A DNA stretch of 62,522 bases, taken from assembly GCA_031413815.1 (NCBI GenBank), contig JANOFU010000041.1:1-62522 (forward strand), given 5' to 3'. Origin of the DNA: JAGVSR01 sp031413815 (GTDB lineage Bacteria > Pseudomonadota > Alphaproteobacteria > Rhizobiales > Hyphomicrobiaceae). The notes beneath the pieces are model-generated. The model saw nothing but the letters and a program-made list of their open reading frames with translations. It had not been told where the DNA came from and did no database searches. Position 1 is the first letter of the stretch, and each line of letters opens with the position of its first letter. This document shows, piece by piece, positions 25,001 through 33,841 of this stretch. Position numbers and translations under genes: made by a program.

Positions 25001-28000
25001 GCTTTAAGCCCGCCGCGCAAAAGAGCGAACCTTTGACGTTCCAGAGCCGTGTCAGCCTGCGTCTCGTGGCGCGGCGCACCTGGTTTTACTTCGAAGACTT
25101 CGTCAACGAAGAAAGCCATTTTTTGCCGCCTGACAATTTCCAGGAAGTGCCTCGCCCGGTCGTAGCTCAGCGCACATCACCCACCAACATCGGACTGTAC
25201 TTACTCTCAACGCTGAGCGCGCACAGTTTTGGCTGGATTTCCGTTCTCGACGCGACCGAGCGGCTGGAGAAAACGCTGCGGACGCTCAGTGGCATGCCCC
25301 GTCACAGGGGCCATTTCTTCAATTGGTACGATACGCGCTCATTGTCAGTGCTCGAACCCAGCTACGTGTCCACGGTCGATAGCGGCAACCTGGCAGGACA
25401 TCTGCTCGTTGTCGCGTCTGCCTGCCGGAATTGGTCGCAACAGTTGGAAGCGAACAGCGCCGCGCACGATGGGCTTTCCGATTGCATCACGCTGTTGAAT
25501 AACAGCCTCCCCGCGACCGGCCAAGAGACATCGCTCGCCAGCGCTTTGGCGGCGTTGTGTGAGGCGGCATCGAAAAACCCGGTGGCTACCACAGGCACCG
25601 CCGATGGCGAACTTAACTGGGACATTGTCGCAGCCAAGGCGAGCCTTCTGTCTGAGTTGCTCGAACACGGTGTTGCAGCCCCAGTTGCATATAAGGCGGC
25701 GGGTGCTGTCAAGCGATTGGCGGAGAGCCATCAACGGCACGCGGCGCTGGATGCGGGCGAAAAGAAGCGGCTGCTTCGCCGCTTGGTGGCGATCGCGGAA
25801 ACCGCTGAGTACATGGCGCTGTCGATGGATTTTTCCTTCTTAATCAATCCTGAACGCGAACTCCTTTCGATCGGTTACTCCGTTGATGCGGCAAGACTTG
25901 ACGAAAGCTGCTACGATCTTTTGGCATCGGAAGCGCGCCTCGCGAGCTTCATTGCTATTGCCAAAGGTGATTTGGAATCCCGTCACTGGTTTAAACTTGG
26001 GCGCACACTTTTGCCGGTCAATGGCCGATCTGTTTTGATTTCCTGGTCTGGCTCCATGTTTGAGTATCTCATGCCGGACCTTGTCACCATGACGCCGGCT
26101 GAAAGCCTGCTTGGCAGCTCGATCCGCGTGGCCGTCGCCGAGCACATTCGTTTTGGCGCGAAGAACAACGCCCCATGGGGCGTGTCGGAGTCAGCTTACA
26201 ACGCGCGCGACCTCGAGTTCACCTATCAGTATTTGAGTTTCGGCGTGCCTGAACTAGGCTTGAAGAGGGGGCTGGGTGAAAACTACGTTGTGGCTCCATA
26301 CGCCACGGCATTGGCCAGCGGCGTCGTACCGAATGCCGCCGCGCAGAACTATCAGAGACTTGCCGGTATCGGTGGGTGCGGAGCCTATGGCTTTTACGAA
26401 GCAATCGACTTCACACCGACACGCGTCGCGCCGGCTGAAACGTTTGAAGTCGTAAAAGCCTACATGGCGCACCACCAGGGGATGACCATTGTTGCCCTGG
26501 CCAACACCGTTCTAGACAGTGTCATAGCACGCCTATTTCATGATGCGCCGATCGTAAAGGCTGCCGAATTGCTCTTGCAAGAGCGAGCTCCCCGGCTCCT
26601 GCCAAAGCCAACGCAGCGCGCAACATTGATGCGGGCCCGCCCTGATGACGACGAGTTAAGTCTTGCCGCCGTGCGGTTCGTGAATGAACGCAGCGGTCCC
26701 ACTCCCGACTGCCATTTCCTTGGCCAAGGTCACTTGAATGTGCTGATGACGGCATCTGGCGCGGGCTACACCCGTTGGAAAGGGCTGGCCATCACGCGCT
26801 GGCACGGAGACCCAACGCTCGACAATTTGGGATCGTTTGTCTATCTCCGCGATCCCACGACCGGCGTTCTATGGTCGGCAGGCTCACAACCCGCCGGCGT
26901 TTCTGCAAAAGGTTACGAAGCGGCCTTCACTGAAGATCGCGTGCAGCTATCGCGAACGGATGGCACCCTCAAAACGATCCTCGACGTGATCGTGTCACCG
27001 GAAGATCCGGCAACGTGCCGTCGCGTCAGTATCAGCAACTTTGGCAAGAAACATCGGACCATCGATGTGACGAGCTATGAAGAACTGGCACTGTCTGCAC
27101 TCGACGCGGATTCCGCCCATCCCGCTTTCTCGAAACTGTTCATTGAAACGTCCGTGGATGAGGCATCCGGTGCGCTGATTGCCACACGGCGGCGCCGTAC
27201 AGCCTCCGAGCCAGAGGTGTTCGCGGCCAGTTTTGTAGTGTCAGGGCCGGCAGCGCTCGGAGCGCCAGACTATGAAACCGATCGCTCAAAATTCATCGGG
27301 CGGGGGCGATCTCTCGCAGTGCCACTCGCTATTATCAATGGGCGCCCCCTAGAGGGCACCACCGGGGCCGTCATCGATCCGGTGTTCGCGATCCGGCAGC
27401 GCGTTTCGATTCCGCCGGGTGCAACAGTGCGCATCGCGTTCTGGATGGTTGTTGCCCCGAGCCGAGAGGCGCTCCAACCGCTGATTGAAAAATACAAGGA
27501 TGCATCGGCCTTTTCACGCAGTGCCACTTTGGCATGGACGCATGGTCTTGTGGAGTTGCGCCACCTCGGCATTGAGGCCGACGATGCCATGCTGTTTCAG
27601 CAAGTGGCCGGGGCATTGGTGTATGCGTCACCGGCGTTGCGAGCCGCCGACCATGTCCTTCGGCATGGAGCTTTGGGCTTTGGCGCTCTATGGCCTGCCG
27701 GCATTTCGGGCGACCTGCCCATCGTTCTGGCACGCATCAGCGAGATCGAGGACATCGGACTGGTCCGGCAATTGCTGCACGCATTCGAATACTGGCGCAG
27801 CAAGGGCATTGAGGCAGATTTGGTTATTCTGAATGACCATACGGCTTCCTATCAGCAGGAATTGCAGAGCGCGCTAGAAACGATGTGTCAGTCTGTGCCG
27901 GGCCGGCACCGCTTGGGCCGCGACAGTTCCAAAGGATCTGTCTACATTCTGCGCGCCGATTTGATTGAGCCGCGCACCTTGGCCGCGTTGCCAGCGGCTG

Positions 28001-30576
28001 CACGCGCCGTCTTCCATGCGCGCCGCGGGGCGTTGGCGGAACAGGTCGCCCGTCTGACGGAGCGGGTTGTAGACGGCTCAAAGCCTCCCTCAAGACCTGC
28101 TCCGGCCGAAGTTTCAAGTGACCGGCTGACGACGGCTGATCTCGACTTTTTCAATGGCTACGGTGGATTTCGAGACGGCGGCCGCGAGTACGTCATCGTG
28201 CTGGACGCGGGCCAGAGCACTCCGGCACCGTGGATCAATGTCATCGCTAACCCGGCGTTTGGATTTCAAGTCTCTGCGGAGGGTGGTGGATATACGTGGG
28301 GCATGAACTGCCGGGAGCGGCAAATCACGCCTTGGGCCAACGACCCGGTCATGAACCGGTCCGGCGAAGTGTTCTACATCCTTGATCAGGAGAGCGGCGA
28401 GCTTTGGAGCCCCACGGCGTCGCCGATCCGCGACCATACTGCGCCCTACATCGTCTCGCATGGCCAGGGCTACACGCGATTTGAACATACCTCGCGTGGC
28501 ATTGAACTGGTTCTGGAGCAGTTTATTGCTGGCGATGACCCCGTAAAAATCTCCAGGCTGACCCTTCGCAACAAATCCGGGAAACCGCGGCGGTTGTTGG
28601 TCACGAGCTATGCCGAATGGGTGTTGGGCACATCGAGGCGTACAGCGGGTGCGCAGATCACCACGGAGTACGATAGCGCTCATGCAGCCATTTTTGCACG
28701 CAATCCGTGGCATCACTTTTTTCCAGATCGCGTCGCGTTCTCGAGGCTGTCCGGCACTATATCCGGGTGGACGGCTGATCGCTGCGCGTTCATAGGTCCG
28801 GATGGCCGTCTCGACAATCCAGCTGCGCTCGCGACGAGCCGCCGGTTACAGGGAAAGGCTGGAACCGGCCTCGATCCGTGTGCGGTTCTGCAGACGGAAG
28901 TCTTTCTTGGTGTGGCAGGAGAATCAGAAGTCGTTTCCCTGCTGGGTGATGCTGCCGGCAACGCAGAAGCCCAACAGCTGGTCGCAAAGTATTCTGACTT
29001 CGATGCTGGTGCGGCGCTGCGGGCCACCGTAGAGCGTTGGGATACATTCCTCGGCACTGTGCAGGTCAAAACACCAGATCCCGCTCTCGATCTCCTCATC
29101 AATCGCTGGTTGCCCTATCAAACGCTGTCGTGCCGGTTATGGGCACGCGGCGGGCTTTACCAAGCCGGCGGCGCGTTCGGTTTCCGGGATCAGCTGCAAG
29201 ACGTGATGTCGCTTGCCATGACGCGGCCGGATCTCGCGCGTGCCCATATTATCGCCGCAGCCGGACGCCAGTTCCCGGAAGGCGACGTTCAGCATTGGTG
29301 GCTTGCGCCGTCCGGTCACGGCGTGCGCACGCGCATTGCCGACAGCCGTCTGTGGCTCGCCTATGTGACGGCGCACCATGTGAAAACCACAGGCGATCGT
29401 GACCTTCTGGACGAAGTGGTCCCCTTCATCGACGGGCCGCAGTTAAAGGACCACGAGCACGAAGTCTACTTCATTCCACATCTTTCTGATCAGACAGCAC
29501 CTGTCTACGAGCACTGTGCGCGTGCGCTGGACTGTTCCCTTGCAACCGGTGAGCACGGCCTCGCCCTCTTCGCTGGCGGCGACTGGAACGACGGCATGAA
29601 CCGGGTCGGGATTGAAGGCCGCGGCGAAAGTATTTGGCTGAGTTGGTTTCTCATAGCATGCCTGGACGCGATGCGACCCCACGCCGATGCGCGCGGCGAC
29701 GGGCAACGCAGTGACCGGTGGCGTGCGGCATCGGACGCGCTGCGCAAAGCGGTTGAATCAGACGGCTGGGACGGTCAATGGTACCGGCGCGGCTACTTCG
29801 ACGATGGCACGCCACTGGGCAGCGCACAGTCTGAGGAGTGCCAAATCGATTCCGTTTCGCAGTCATGGAGCATCCTCTCCCGTGCGGGCGATCCTGACCG
29901 CGGGCGTCAAGCGATGGCATCCGTGAGCAAGATGTTAATCGATCGTGACAGCCGTTTGGCGTTGCTGTTCACACCGCCATTCGACAAAGCGGACCTTGAT
30001 CCCGGCTACATCAAGGCGTATCCGCCGGGACTGCGTGAGAACGGCGGGCAATATACGCATGCCGCGGCCTGGTGCATCATGGCACTCGCCGAATTGGGTG
30101 ACGGGGATGCGGCGGGCGATCTGCTCTCGCTGATCAATCCGATTGGCTTGACATCGACACGCGAAGCGAGCCGGCGCTACAGACTTGAGCCTTACGTCAT
30201 GGCCGCCGACGTCTACTCAACGGGTCATAATAAAGGGCGCGGCGGGTGGTCGTGGTATACCGGCACGGCGGGGTGGACCTACCGTGCCGCCCTTGAAAAC
30301 GTTCTGGGTGTACGCAAAGAAGGCGGCCGTCTGATCATTTCTCCGTGCATTCCGCGAACTTGGGATGGCTTCGAAGTAACGTACCGGCACAATGGCACTG
30401 TGTATCAAATTCAAGTTGTGAACCCCGATGGAGTTAATCGAGGTCTGGCATCAGCGACGCTCAATGGCGTTCCAGTGCCGGTTGCCGATGGAAACCGCGC
30501 GGTCATTGAGCTGATTGCGAACGCCTCAGACCAGACGGTTCTGGTGACCCTTGGGACCCCAGAAACGGTCAATTGA
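22033..30576 (+). CDS. ndvB: Cyclic beta-1,2-glucan synthase
   Basis: The product is 2847 residues, the usual size of NdvB/ChvB. This inner-membrane enzyme makes periplasmic cyclic beta-1,2-glucan from UDP-glucose. Residues 1 to about 400 form a soluble N-terminal part. Transmembrane helices lie near 410-460. A GT84 glycosyltransferase domain follows, with VVPTLLTDLQSIEELIDR and the Asp triad in YVVTLDSDTRLPRDAV, then LARARDH-type acceptor motifs and further helices (about 815-870, 950-1000). The C-terminal half holds glucoamylase-like/GH94 phosphorylase-like domains that set chain length (GDWNDGMNRVG, GGWSWYTGTAGW). Cyclic glucans protect at low osmolarity and in host contact. The EcfG-type promoter upstream suggests stress control. 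Confidence 0.96.
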   Translation: MQWWGHLQTRQALPPWDDDIAIREEAFGRERLESHGESLARAQRISSTAVPAINLHDRLAENEQQLLQAHRVIARAVAEGRSVSPGAEWLVNNSHVVEEQIRDVRKNLPRAYYEQLPKLADGPLAGHPRILGVAWAFVAHTDSRFDYELLHAFVAAYQRIDPLQIGELWALPLTLRLVLVENLRRAARRIVRSRDERKEADALIDAYAARADGTTGPFSEASLTGADGQLRTAFIVQLVHRMGDGHGDTAPAREWLRDELSRLGTSPDDVVQREHQTIGATNNTVRHIIRSMRVMPDVDWAVFFERASLVDAALGLSPAFSGMDFATRNAYRDVIERLGRRSPLSEIEIAQQAVKMAQAQPSGSKKSEPGYYLLGKGCRKLEVKIGFKRQARDVLVAVTQKGGLPGYIASISLLTSAILSLPVLALAGQSVATGTLIALLLAGLFPAMELAIAIVNQAIAHEITPRVVASLELRQGVPDEARTLVVVPTLLTDLQSIEELIDRLEVHHLATQQRNVFYALLTDWTDSETRTTGTDEALLEQARQGIARLNRQHATGIEGEARFYLFHRRRQWNAQQGCWMGWERKRGKLHELNRVLRGADDTSFLPLEQDATLYPQRVVYVVTLDSDTRLPRDAVRRLVGKMLHPLNRPVFSKDLQRVIDGYALLQPRVTPSLPAGSDASVFQKIFTSSAGIDPYAGAVSDVYQDLFGEGSFAGKGIYDIDAFESAIKDRFSENTVLSHDLLEGLYARAGLATDVEVIEEFPSRYDVARARDHRWARGDWQLLSWIVSGRDSFYWSRERTARDQLPALGRWKLTDNLRRTVTPIALVVSLILAWQLPLAPAAIWTAFAAAAIAVPTVLGIAAGLSKVASTATLKSHFLALAADARMAAIQSALHLTLIADRAFLMFDAIVRTLYRLLVSRKNLLEWTTAAQSKSLAVATVAGYYQRMFGGVLVGFIALILVWNSGADGVYFALPVTALWMMAPLIARWVSFKPAAQKSEPLTFQSRVSLRLVARRTWFYFEDFVNEESHFLPPDNFQEVPRPVVAQRTSPTNIGLYLLSTLSAHSFGWISVLDATERLEKTLRTLSGMPRHRGHFFNWYDTRSLSVLEPSYVSTVDSGNLAGHLLVVASACRNWSQQLEANSAAHDGLSDCITLLNNSLPATGQETSLASALAALCEAASKNPVATTGTADGELNWDIVAAKASLLSELLEHGVAAPVAYKAAGAVKRLAESHQRHAALDAGEKKRLLRRLVAIAETAEYMALSMDFSFLINPERELLSIGYSVDAARLDESCYDLLASEARLASFIAIAKGDLESRHWFKLGRTLLPVNGRSVLISWSGSMFEYLMPDLVTMTPAESLLGSSIRVAVAEHIRFGAKNNAPWGVSESAYNARDLEFTYQYLSFGVPELGLKRGLGENYVVAPYATALASGVVPNAAAQNYQRLAGIGGCGAYGFYEAIDFTPTRVAPAETFEVVKAYMAHHQGMTIVALANTVLDSVIARLFHDAPIVKAAELLLQERAPRLLPKPTQRATLMRARPDDDELSLAAVRFVNERSGPTPDCHFLGQGHLNVLMTASGAGYTRWKGLAITRWHGDPTLDNLGSFVYLRDPTTGVLWSAGSQPAGVSAKGYEAAFTEDRVQLSRTDGTLKTILDVIVSPEDPATCRRVSISNFGKKHRTIDVTSYEELALSALDADSAHPAFSKLFIETSVDEASGALIATRRRRTASEPEVFAASFVVSGPAALGAPDYETDRSKFIGRGRSLAVPLAIINGRPLEGTTGAVIDPVFAIRQRVSIPPGATVRIAFWMVVAPSREALQPLIEKYKDASAFSRSATLAWTHGLVELRHLGIEADDAMLFQQVAGALVYASPALRAADHVLRHGALGFGALWPAGISGDLPIVLARISEIEDIGLVRQLLHAFEYWRSKGIEADLVILNDHTASYQQELQSALETMCQSVPGRHRLGRDSSKGSVYILRADLIEPRTLAALPAAARAVFHARRGALAEQVARLTERVVDGSKPPSRPAPAEVSSDRLTTADLDFFNGYGGFRDGGREYVIVLDAGQSTPAPWINVIANPAFGFQVSAEGGGYTWGMNCRERQITPWANDPVMNRSGEVFYILDQESGELWSPTASPIRDHTAPYIVSHGQGYTRFEHTSRGIELVLEQFIAGDDPVKISRLTLRNKSGKPRRLLVTSYAEWVLGTSRRTAGAQITTEYDSAHAAIFARNPWHHFFPDRVAFSRLSGTISGWTADRCAFIGPDGRLDNPAALATSRRLQGKAGTGLDPCAVLQTEVFLGVAGESEVVSLLGDAAGNAEAQQLVAKYSDFDAGAALRATVERWDTFLGTVQVKTPDPALDLLINRWLPYQTLSCRLWARGGLYQAGGAFGFRDQLQDVMSLAMTRPDLARAHIIAAAGRQFPEGDVQHWWLAPSGHGVRTRIADSRLWLAYVTAHHVKTTGDRDLLDEVVPFIDGPQLKDHEHEVYFIPHLSDQTAPVYEHCARALDCSLATGEHGLALFAGGDWNDGMNRVGIEGRGESIWLSWFLIACLDAMRPHADARGDGQRSDRWRAASDALRKAVESDGWDGQWYRRGYFDDGTPLGSAQSEECQIDSVSQSWSILSRAGDPDRGRQAMASVSKMLIDRDSRLALLFTPPFDKADLDPGYIKAYPPGLRENGGQYTHAAAWCIMALAELGDGDAAGDLLSLINPIGLTSTREASRRYRLEPYVMAADVYSTGHNKGRGGWSWYTGTAGWTYRAALENVLGVRKEGGRLIISPCIPRTWDGFEVTYRHNGTVYQIQVVNPDGVNRGLASATLNGVPVPVADGNRAVIELIANASDQTVLVTLGTPETVN

Positions 30577-30587
30577 CCCGGAACATT

Positions 30588-30612
30588 GGAACTCATGGGA
30601 TCGGTTCGCGTT
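30588..30612 (+). promoter_or_regulatory. EcfG-type promoter, exact match
   Basis: GGAAC (30588-30592), 16 bases, CGTT (30609-30612). It lies just after the ndvB stop and 111 bases before the next start, so the small gene downstream has its own promoter. Confidence 0.83.
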
Positions 30613-30723
30613 TCATTACACCCCGTCGTCAGCTCCGCGGCTTCGCCGGCCTAATCGGCGGACCATCCAGAGCGCCCCGCTTGGGGATTTTAGACGGCCA
30701 GCATCAGCCCTGGAGTGAATGCC

Positions 30724-31020
30724 ATGAAAACCGGTTCGATGACGCTGAGCAAAGCGGACGCCGATAAAGCGCTGGTGTCTCCGGTCGCCATCTTTGATCG
30801 CCCATCTGAGGTCATCGAAACGGCGTCTCTCACCGCGCGGGAAAAGATTGAAATTCTGAAGCGATGGGAACTCGATGCGCGAGCCCTGCAGAGGGCGGCC
30901 GATGAAAGCATGGGGGGCGGTGAACCGACCTTACTCGATGAGGTCAATCAGGCGCTGCTACTGCTGGACCCGGAAGACAGCGTGAATGATAACTTCGGCA
31001 CAGTTGCCACAAAGATTTAG
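30724..31020 (+). CDS. Small cytosolic stress-regulon protein of unknown function
   Basis: The product is 98 residues, acidic and probably helical, with no membrane segment or signal peptide. It contains SPVAIFDRPSEVIETASLT, then REKIEILKRWELDARALQRA, a pattern seen in small conserved Hyphomicrobiales proteins without an assigned role. The C-terminus is Asp/Leu-rich. The ATG at 30724 follows GGAG by about eight bases. A GTG nine bases earlier overlaps that site and is less likely. Confidence 0.75.
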   Translation: MKTGSMTLSKADADKALVSPVAIFDRPSEVIETASLTAREKIEILKRWELDARALQRAADESMGGGEPTLLDEVNQALLLLDPEDSVNDNFGTVATKI

Positions 31021-31042
31021 CTGGCAACATTGTGCCCGAAAC

Positions 31043-31234
31043 TCAGTCCTTCTGTTTTTGGGGTCGCCGCCTGTCGCTCGACCCCAGGATCGCATCATCA
31101 CATCGCGCTAGCTCGTGATGATCGCGGGCAAACTTGTCCGCCCAGTGCCAGTACCCCAACACGTCGAGGATCCCCGCTGGCAATGGCTCACCTGGAACCG
31201 ACCACAGCAGGACCTTGTGTAAGTCAAACTTCAT
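31043..31234 (-). CDS. Small basic protein in the EcfG regulon
   Basis: The product is 63 residues: MKFDLHKVLLWSVPGEPLPA, a WHWADKFARDHHEL segment rich in Trp and His, and a basic end (SSDRRRPQKQKD). No family is recognised and no membrane helix is clear. The case for a real gene is a GGAGGT ribosome site seven bases before the ATG and an exact EcfG-type promoter (N17) 63 bases upstream on the same strand. It converges on the 98-residue gene with a 22-base gap. Confidence 0.6.
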   Translation of the reverse strand: MKFDLHKVLLWSVPGEPLPAGILDVLGYWHWADKFARDHHELARCDDAILGSSDRRRPQKQKD

Positions 31235-31296
31235 TGCGCAGACCTCCAGCCAGCCTCGTCGAGGCGATTCAATGAAAATGCACTCGCTTTACGTTT

Positions 31297-31322
31297 AACG
31301 AAACCAGTCACTGGAAAGTTCC
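31297..31322 (-). promoter_or_regulatory. EcfG-type promoter, exact match with N17
   Basis: Minus strand GGAAC (31318-31322), 17 bases, CGTT (31297-31300). It drives the 63-residue gene. Confidence 0.78.
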
Positions 31323-31327
31323 CGGCG

Positions 31328-31352
31328 GGAACTCTCTGGTGCCCTGTGCGTC
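31328..31352 (+). promoter_or_regulatory. Possible EcfG-type promoter, near match CGTC
   Basis: GGAAC, 16 bases, CGTC, 38 bases upstream of the sorbosone-dehydrogenase-like gene. Only five bases separate its -35 box from the divergent site at 31297-31322. Confidence 0.5.
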
Positions 31353-31389
31353 TACCTTTTAGCGGTGCCGGAGCCTGGAGAAGTTGGTC

Positions 31390-32964
31390 ATGAAGACAGG
31401 TGTTGTGTTGACTTTAGCTGCGGTTGCAGTGTGCGGCGTCGCGCTTCGCGTGGACGCGCAAGCGAATGATCCGCCGGTAGGGGTGGGGCCAAATCCGAAA
31501 CTGCCGGCTCCCCAAACGTCATTCCTGCCGACGGTCCATATCGCGCCGGCCAAAGGATGGCCCGCAAACGGCAAACCGGCTGTTGATCCCCAGCTCGCCA
31601 TTTCATCATTTGCCTCAGATCTCGATCACCCCCGGTGGCTCTACGTGCTCCCGAACGGCGATGTGCTGGTCGCGGAGACAAACGCGCCTCCCCGCCCGCA
31701 GGACGGCTCAGGGATCAAGGGATGGATCATGCGGCTCGTTATGGGCCGCGCGGGAGCGGGCGTTGAGAGTGCGAACCGCATCACCCTGCTGCGCGACACA
31801 AACGGCGATGGCGTCGTTGACGTTCGCGGCGCATTCCTCGAGGGCTTGAATTCCCCATTTGGCATGGCGCTTGTAGGGGAAGATCTTTACGTCGCCAACA
31901 CCGATGCGATCGTGCGCTTCCGGTACGCCGAAGGCCAAACCAAAATTTCGGCGCCGGGAGTGAAATTGGCTGACCTGCCGGCGGGTCCCATCAATCACCA
32001 TTGGACGAAGAACATCATTGTGAGCAAAGACGCCACAAAGCTCTTTGCTACGGTTGGGTCGAACAGCAACATCGCCGAAAACGGCATGGAGAACGAAGAG
32101 CGCCGGGCTGCCATTCTGGAAGTCGATCGGGCATCGGGCAGCACGAGGGTCTTCGCATCGGGATTGCGCAACCCCAACGGACTGGCGTGGCAACCGCAAA
32201 CGGGTGAGTTGTGGACCACCGTGAACGAACGCGATGAACTGGGCCCGGATCTGGTTCCCGACTATATGACCTCAGTCCGCGATGGTGGCTTCTACGGCTG
32301 GCCCTACTCATATTTCGGCCAGAACGTCGATAACAGGGTCACCCCGCCACGGCCTGATCTTGTCGTCGAAGCCATCGCCCCTGACTATGCGTTGGGTGCC
32401 CATACGGCCTCGCTGGGCTTGGTGTTCAACGACAGCAAAGCGCTGCCGCCGAAATTCCTGGGTGGTGCCTTCGTTGCCCAACACGGCTCGTGGAACCGCA
32501 ATCCGAGAAGTGGCTACAAGGTCGTTTATGTTCCATTTACCGATGGCAAACCCAGTGGAGTGCTTGAGGACGTCGTCACCGGTTTCGTCAACAGTGACGG
32601 CGAAGCGTTGGGCCGCCCGGTCGGCTTAGCGATCGATAAGACGGGGGCACTGCTCGTGGCCGATGACGTCGGCAATAAGATCTGGCGTGTCATGTCGTCC
32701 TCGGCCGTTTCGGCGGCGCCGCGGCAGGCTGCGGGCGGACAGGTAGAGGGTCAGCCAAAGCCCTCAGAACAACTCGCTGAGCCGCCGCGCAATGAGGGCG
32801 GGTCATTGCCCGACAAGCTTCAGAAAGGCGACGGCGTGATCGAGCCGCCAGCTCAAGGTGACGCTGACATCAAGAAGCCAGTTCCTGAAGACTCCAAGAG
32901 TGACATGCCCGTCATCTCGCCTCCGGCAGATCTTGGCAGCGATCCATCCACTCAACCGAAGTAG
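31390..32964 (+). CDS. Secreted sorbosone-dehydrogenase-like (PQQ-type sugar dehydrogenase) protein
   Basis: The product is about 524 residues. A signal peptide ends near residue 25 (ALRVDAQA). A six-bladed beta-propeller of the GSDH/sorbosone dehydrogenase family follows (about 65-430): DHPRWLYVLPNGDVLVAETN, LLRDTNGDGVVD, GLRNPNGLAWQPQTGELWTT, AQHGSWNRNPRSGYKV. The last 90 residues are a Pro/Asp/Gln-rich disordered tail not needed for catalysis. Family members oxidise aldoses in the periplasm with PQQ, but the exact substrate is unknown and no pqq genes are in the window. GGAG lies close before the ATG at 31390. Confidence 0.85.
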   Translation: MKTGVVLTLAAVAVCGVALRVDAQANDPPVGVGPNPKLPAPQTSFLPTVHIAPAKGWPANGKPAVDPQLAISSFASDLDHPRWLYVLPNGDVLVAETNAPPRPQDGSGIKGWIMRLVMGRAGAGVESANRITLLRDTNGDGVVDVRGAFLEGLNSPFGMALVGEDLYVANTDAIVRFRYAEGQTKISAPGVKLADLPAGPINHHWTKNIIVSKDATKLFATVGSNSNIAENGMENEERRAAILEVDRASGSTRVFASGLRNPNGLAWQPQTGELWTTVNERDELGPDLVPDYMTSVRDGGFYGWPYSYFGQNVDNRVTPPRPDLVVEAIAPDYALGAHTASLGLVFNDSKALPPKFLGGAFVAQHGSWNRNPRSGYKVVYVPFTDGKPSGVLEDVVTGFVNSDGEALGRPVGLAIDKTGALLVADDVGNKIWRVMSSSAVSAAPRQAAGGQVEGQPKPSEQLAEPPRNEGGSLPDKLQKGDGVIEPPAQGDADIKKPVPEDSKSDMPVISPPADLGSDPSTQPK

Positions 32965-33060
32965 AGCGGCTGACCCAAATGCGAGCCACATTGCTGATGG
33001 CTACCTGACGTCGTTCACGACTTTGCATCGCAATCCGGCACGAAAAGGGGACTGGCAGCA

Positions 33061-33237
33061 ATGGACTCTCATGCAGAAGAACTGGAGCAATTGAAAGCTG
33101 CTTGGCAAACCGCCACCCCTGGCGTGGACAAGCAGTTGGCACTTGTCCGGTATAAGGCGGGACTGGAACTTGCTGGGTTGCCCTTCGACCAGATCGAGGA
33201 CGAGTACGTTGAGGCAGCGGTCGATGCGCTGAAGTAG
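33061..33237 (+). CDS. Small acidic protein of unknown function
   Basis: The product is 58 residues and probably helical: MDSHAEELEQLKAAWQ, then DKQLALVRYKAGLELAGLP, ending EDEYVEAAVDALK. It has no signal peptide or membrane segment. AAGGGG lies about 12 bases before the ATG. Frame, composition and purine-rich leader look genuine, but no family is recognised and no EcfG-type site is seen in the 96 bases before it. It might be cotranscribed with the dehydrogenase gene. Confidence 0.5.
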   Translation: MDSHAEELEQLKAAWQTATPGVDKQLALVRYKAGLELAGLPFDQIEDEYVEAAVDALK

Positions 33238-33375
33238 CCGATTGGCGGGACGGGATAATGATGCCGAACGCCACCATAAAACCCATAATACGAAGTCTCG
33301 TTCTGGCTGAGCCCACCATTGGCAGCCGGCTGGTATGCGCACTTGATCGACGACGTTTTCCTCTAAAGGCGTTGC

Positions 33376-33783
33376 ATGGACATAAGTCTGGGAGAGCTTT
33401 GGCAATCGGCGAGTGTGGTTCTTGCCCTTCAGGCGACCTCGATCGGTTGGCGTATCAACAGAGAGTCGCAGTTGGCTGAAGATGGCAAACCGACGTGGAT
33501 GCCGGTTGCTGACATCCTCAATCTGATTGCGCTTGCAGTGAGTGTTTTGGGTGTTTTTGTCAGCCCGGTTCTCGGCGTATCAACGGTGCAAACGGCAGCA
33601 ACAGTTTTCGGCCTCGTGCTGATCCTGATGTTGGGTCACGTCGTGGCACTTGCCGGCCACTACGAGTTATTCAAGTGGGGACCGCGGTCACACACTTATT
33701 TGCCGGATCAAGAGTGGTATGCGGTGGTTGCGACGATGCTCGTAGCCGGTCTCTACAGCTCAATGGCATTGCTCGGCAGGTGA
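33376..33783 (+). CDS. Small integral membrane protein of unknown function
   Basis: The product is 135 residues with three likely transmembrane helices near residues 45-66, 72-92 and 115-132. Its N-terminus is polar and carries one weaker hydrophobic patch. Loops contain GHYELFKWGPRSHTYLP and YLPDQEWYAVVATML. No family is recognised. It stands 138 bases after the 58-residue gene and converges on the PNPOx-like gene. No regulatory signal is visible. Confidence 0.6.
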   Translation: MDISLGELWQSASVVLALQATSIGWRINRESQLAEDGKPTWMPVADILNLIALAVSVLGVFVSPVLGVSTVQTAATVFGLVLILMLGHVVALAGHYELFKWGPRSHTYLPDQEWYAVVATMLVAGLYSSMALLGR

Positions 33784-33841
33784 AGGATGAAGTTATTCGC
33801 GTCTGTCACGACCGTAGTGTGCTTCCAATCCGATCCCTGGC

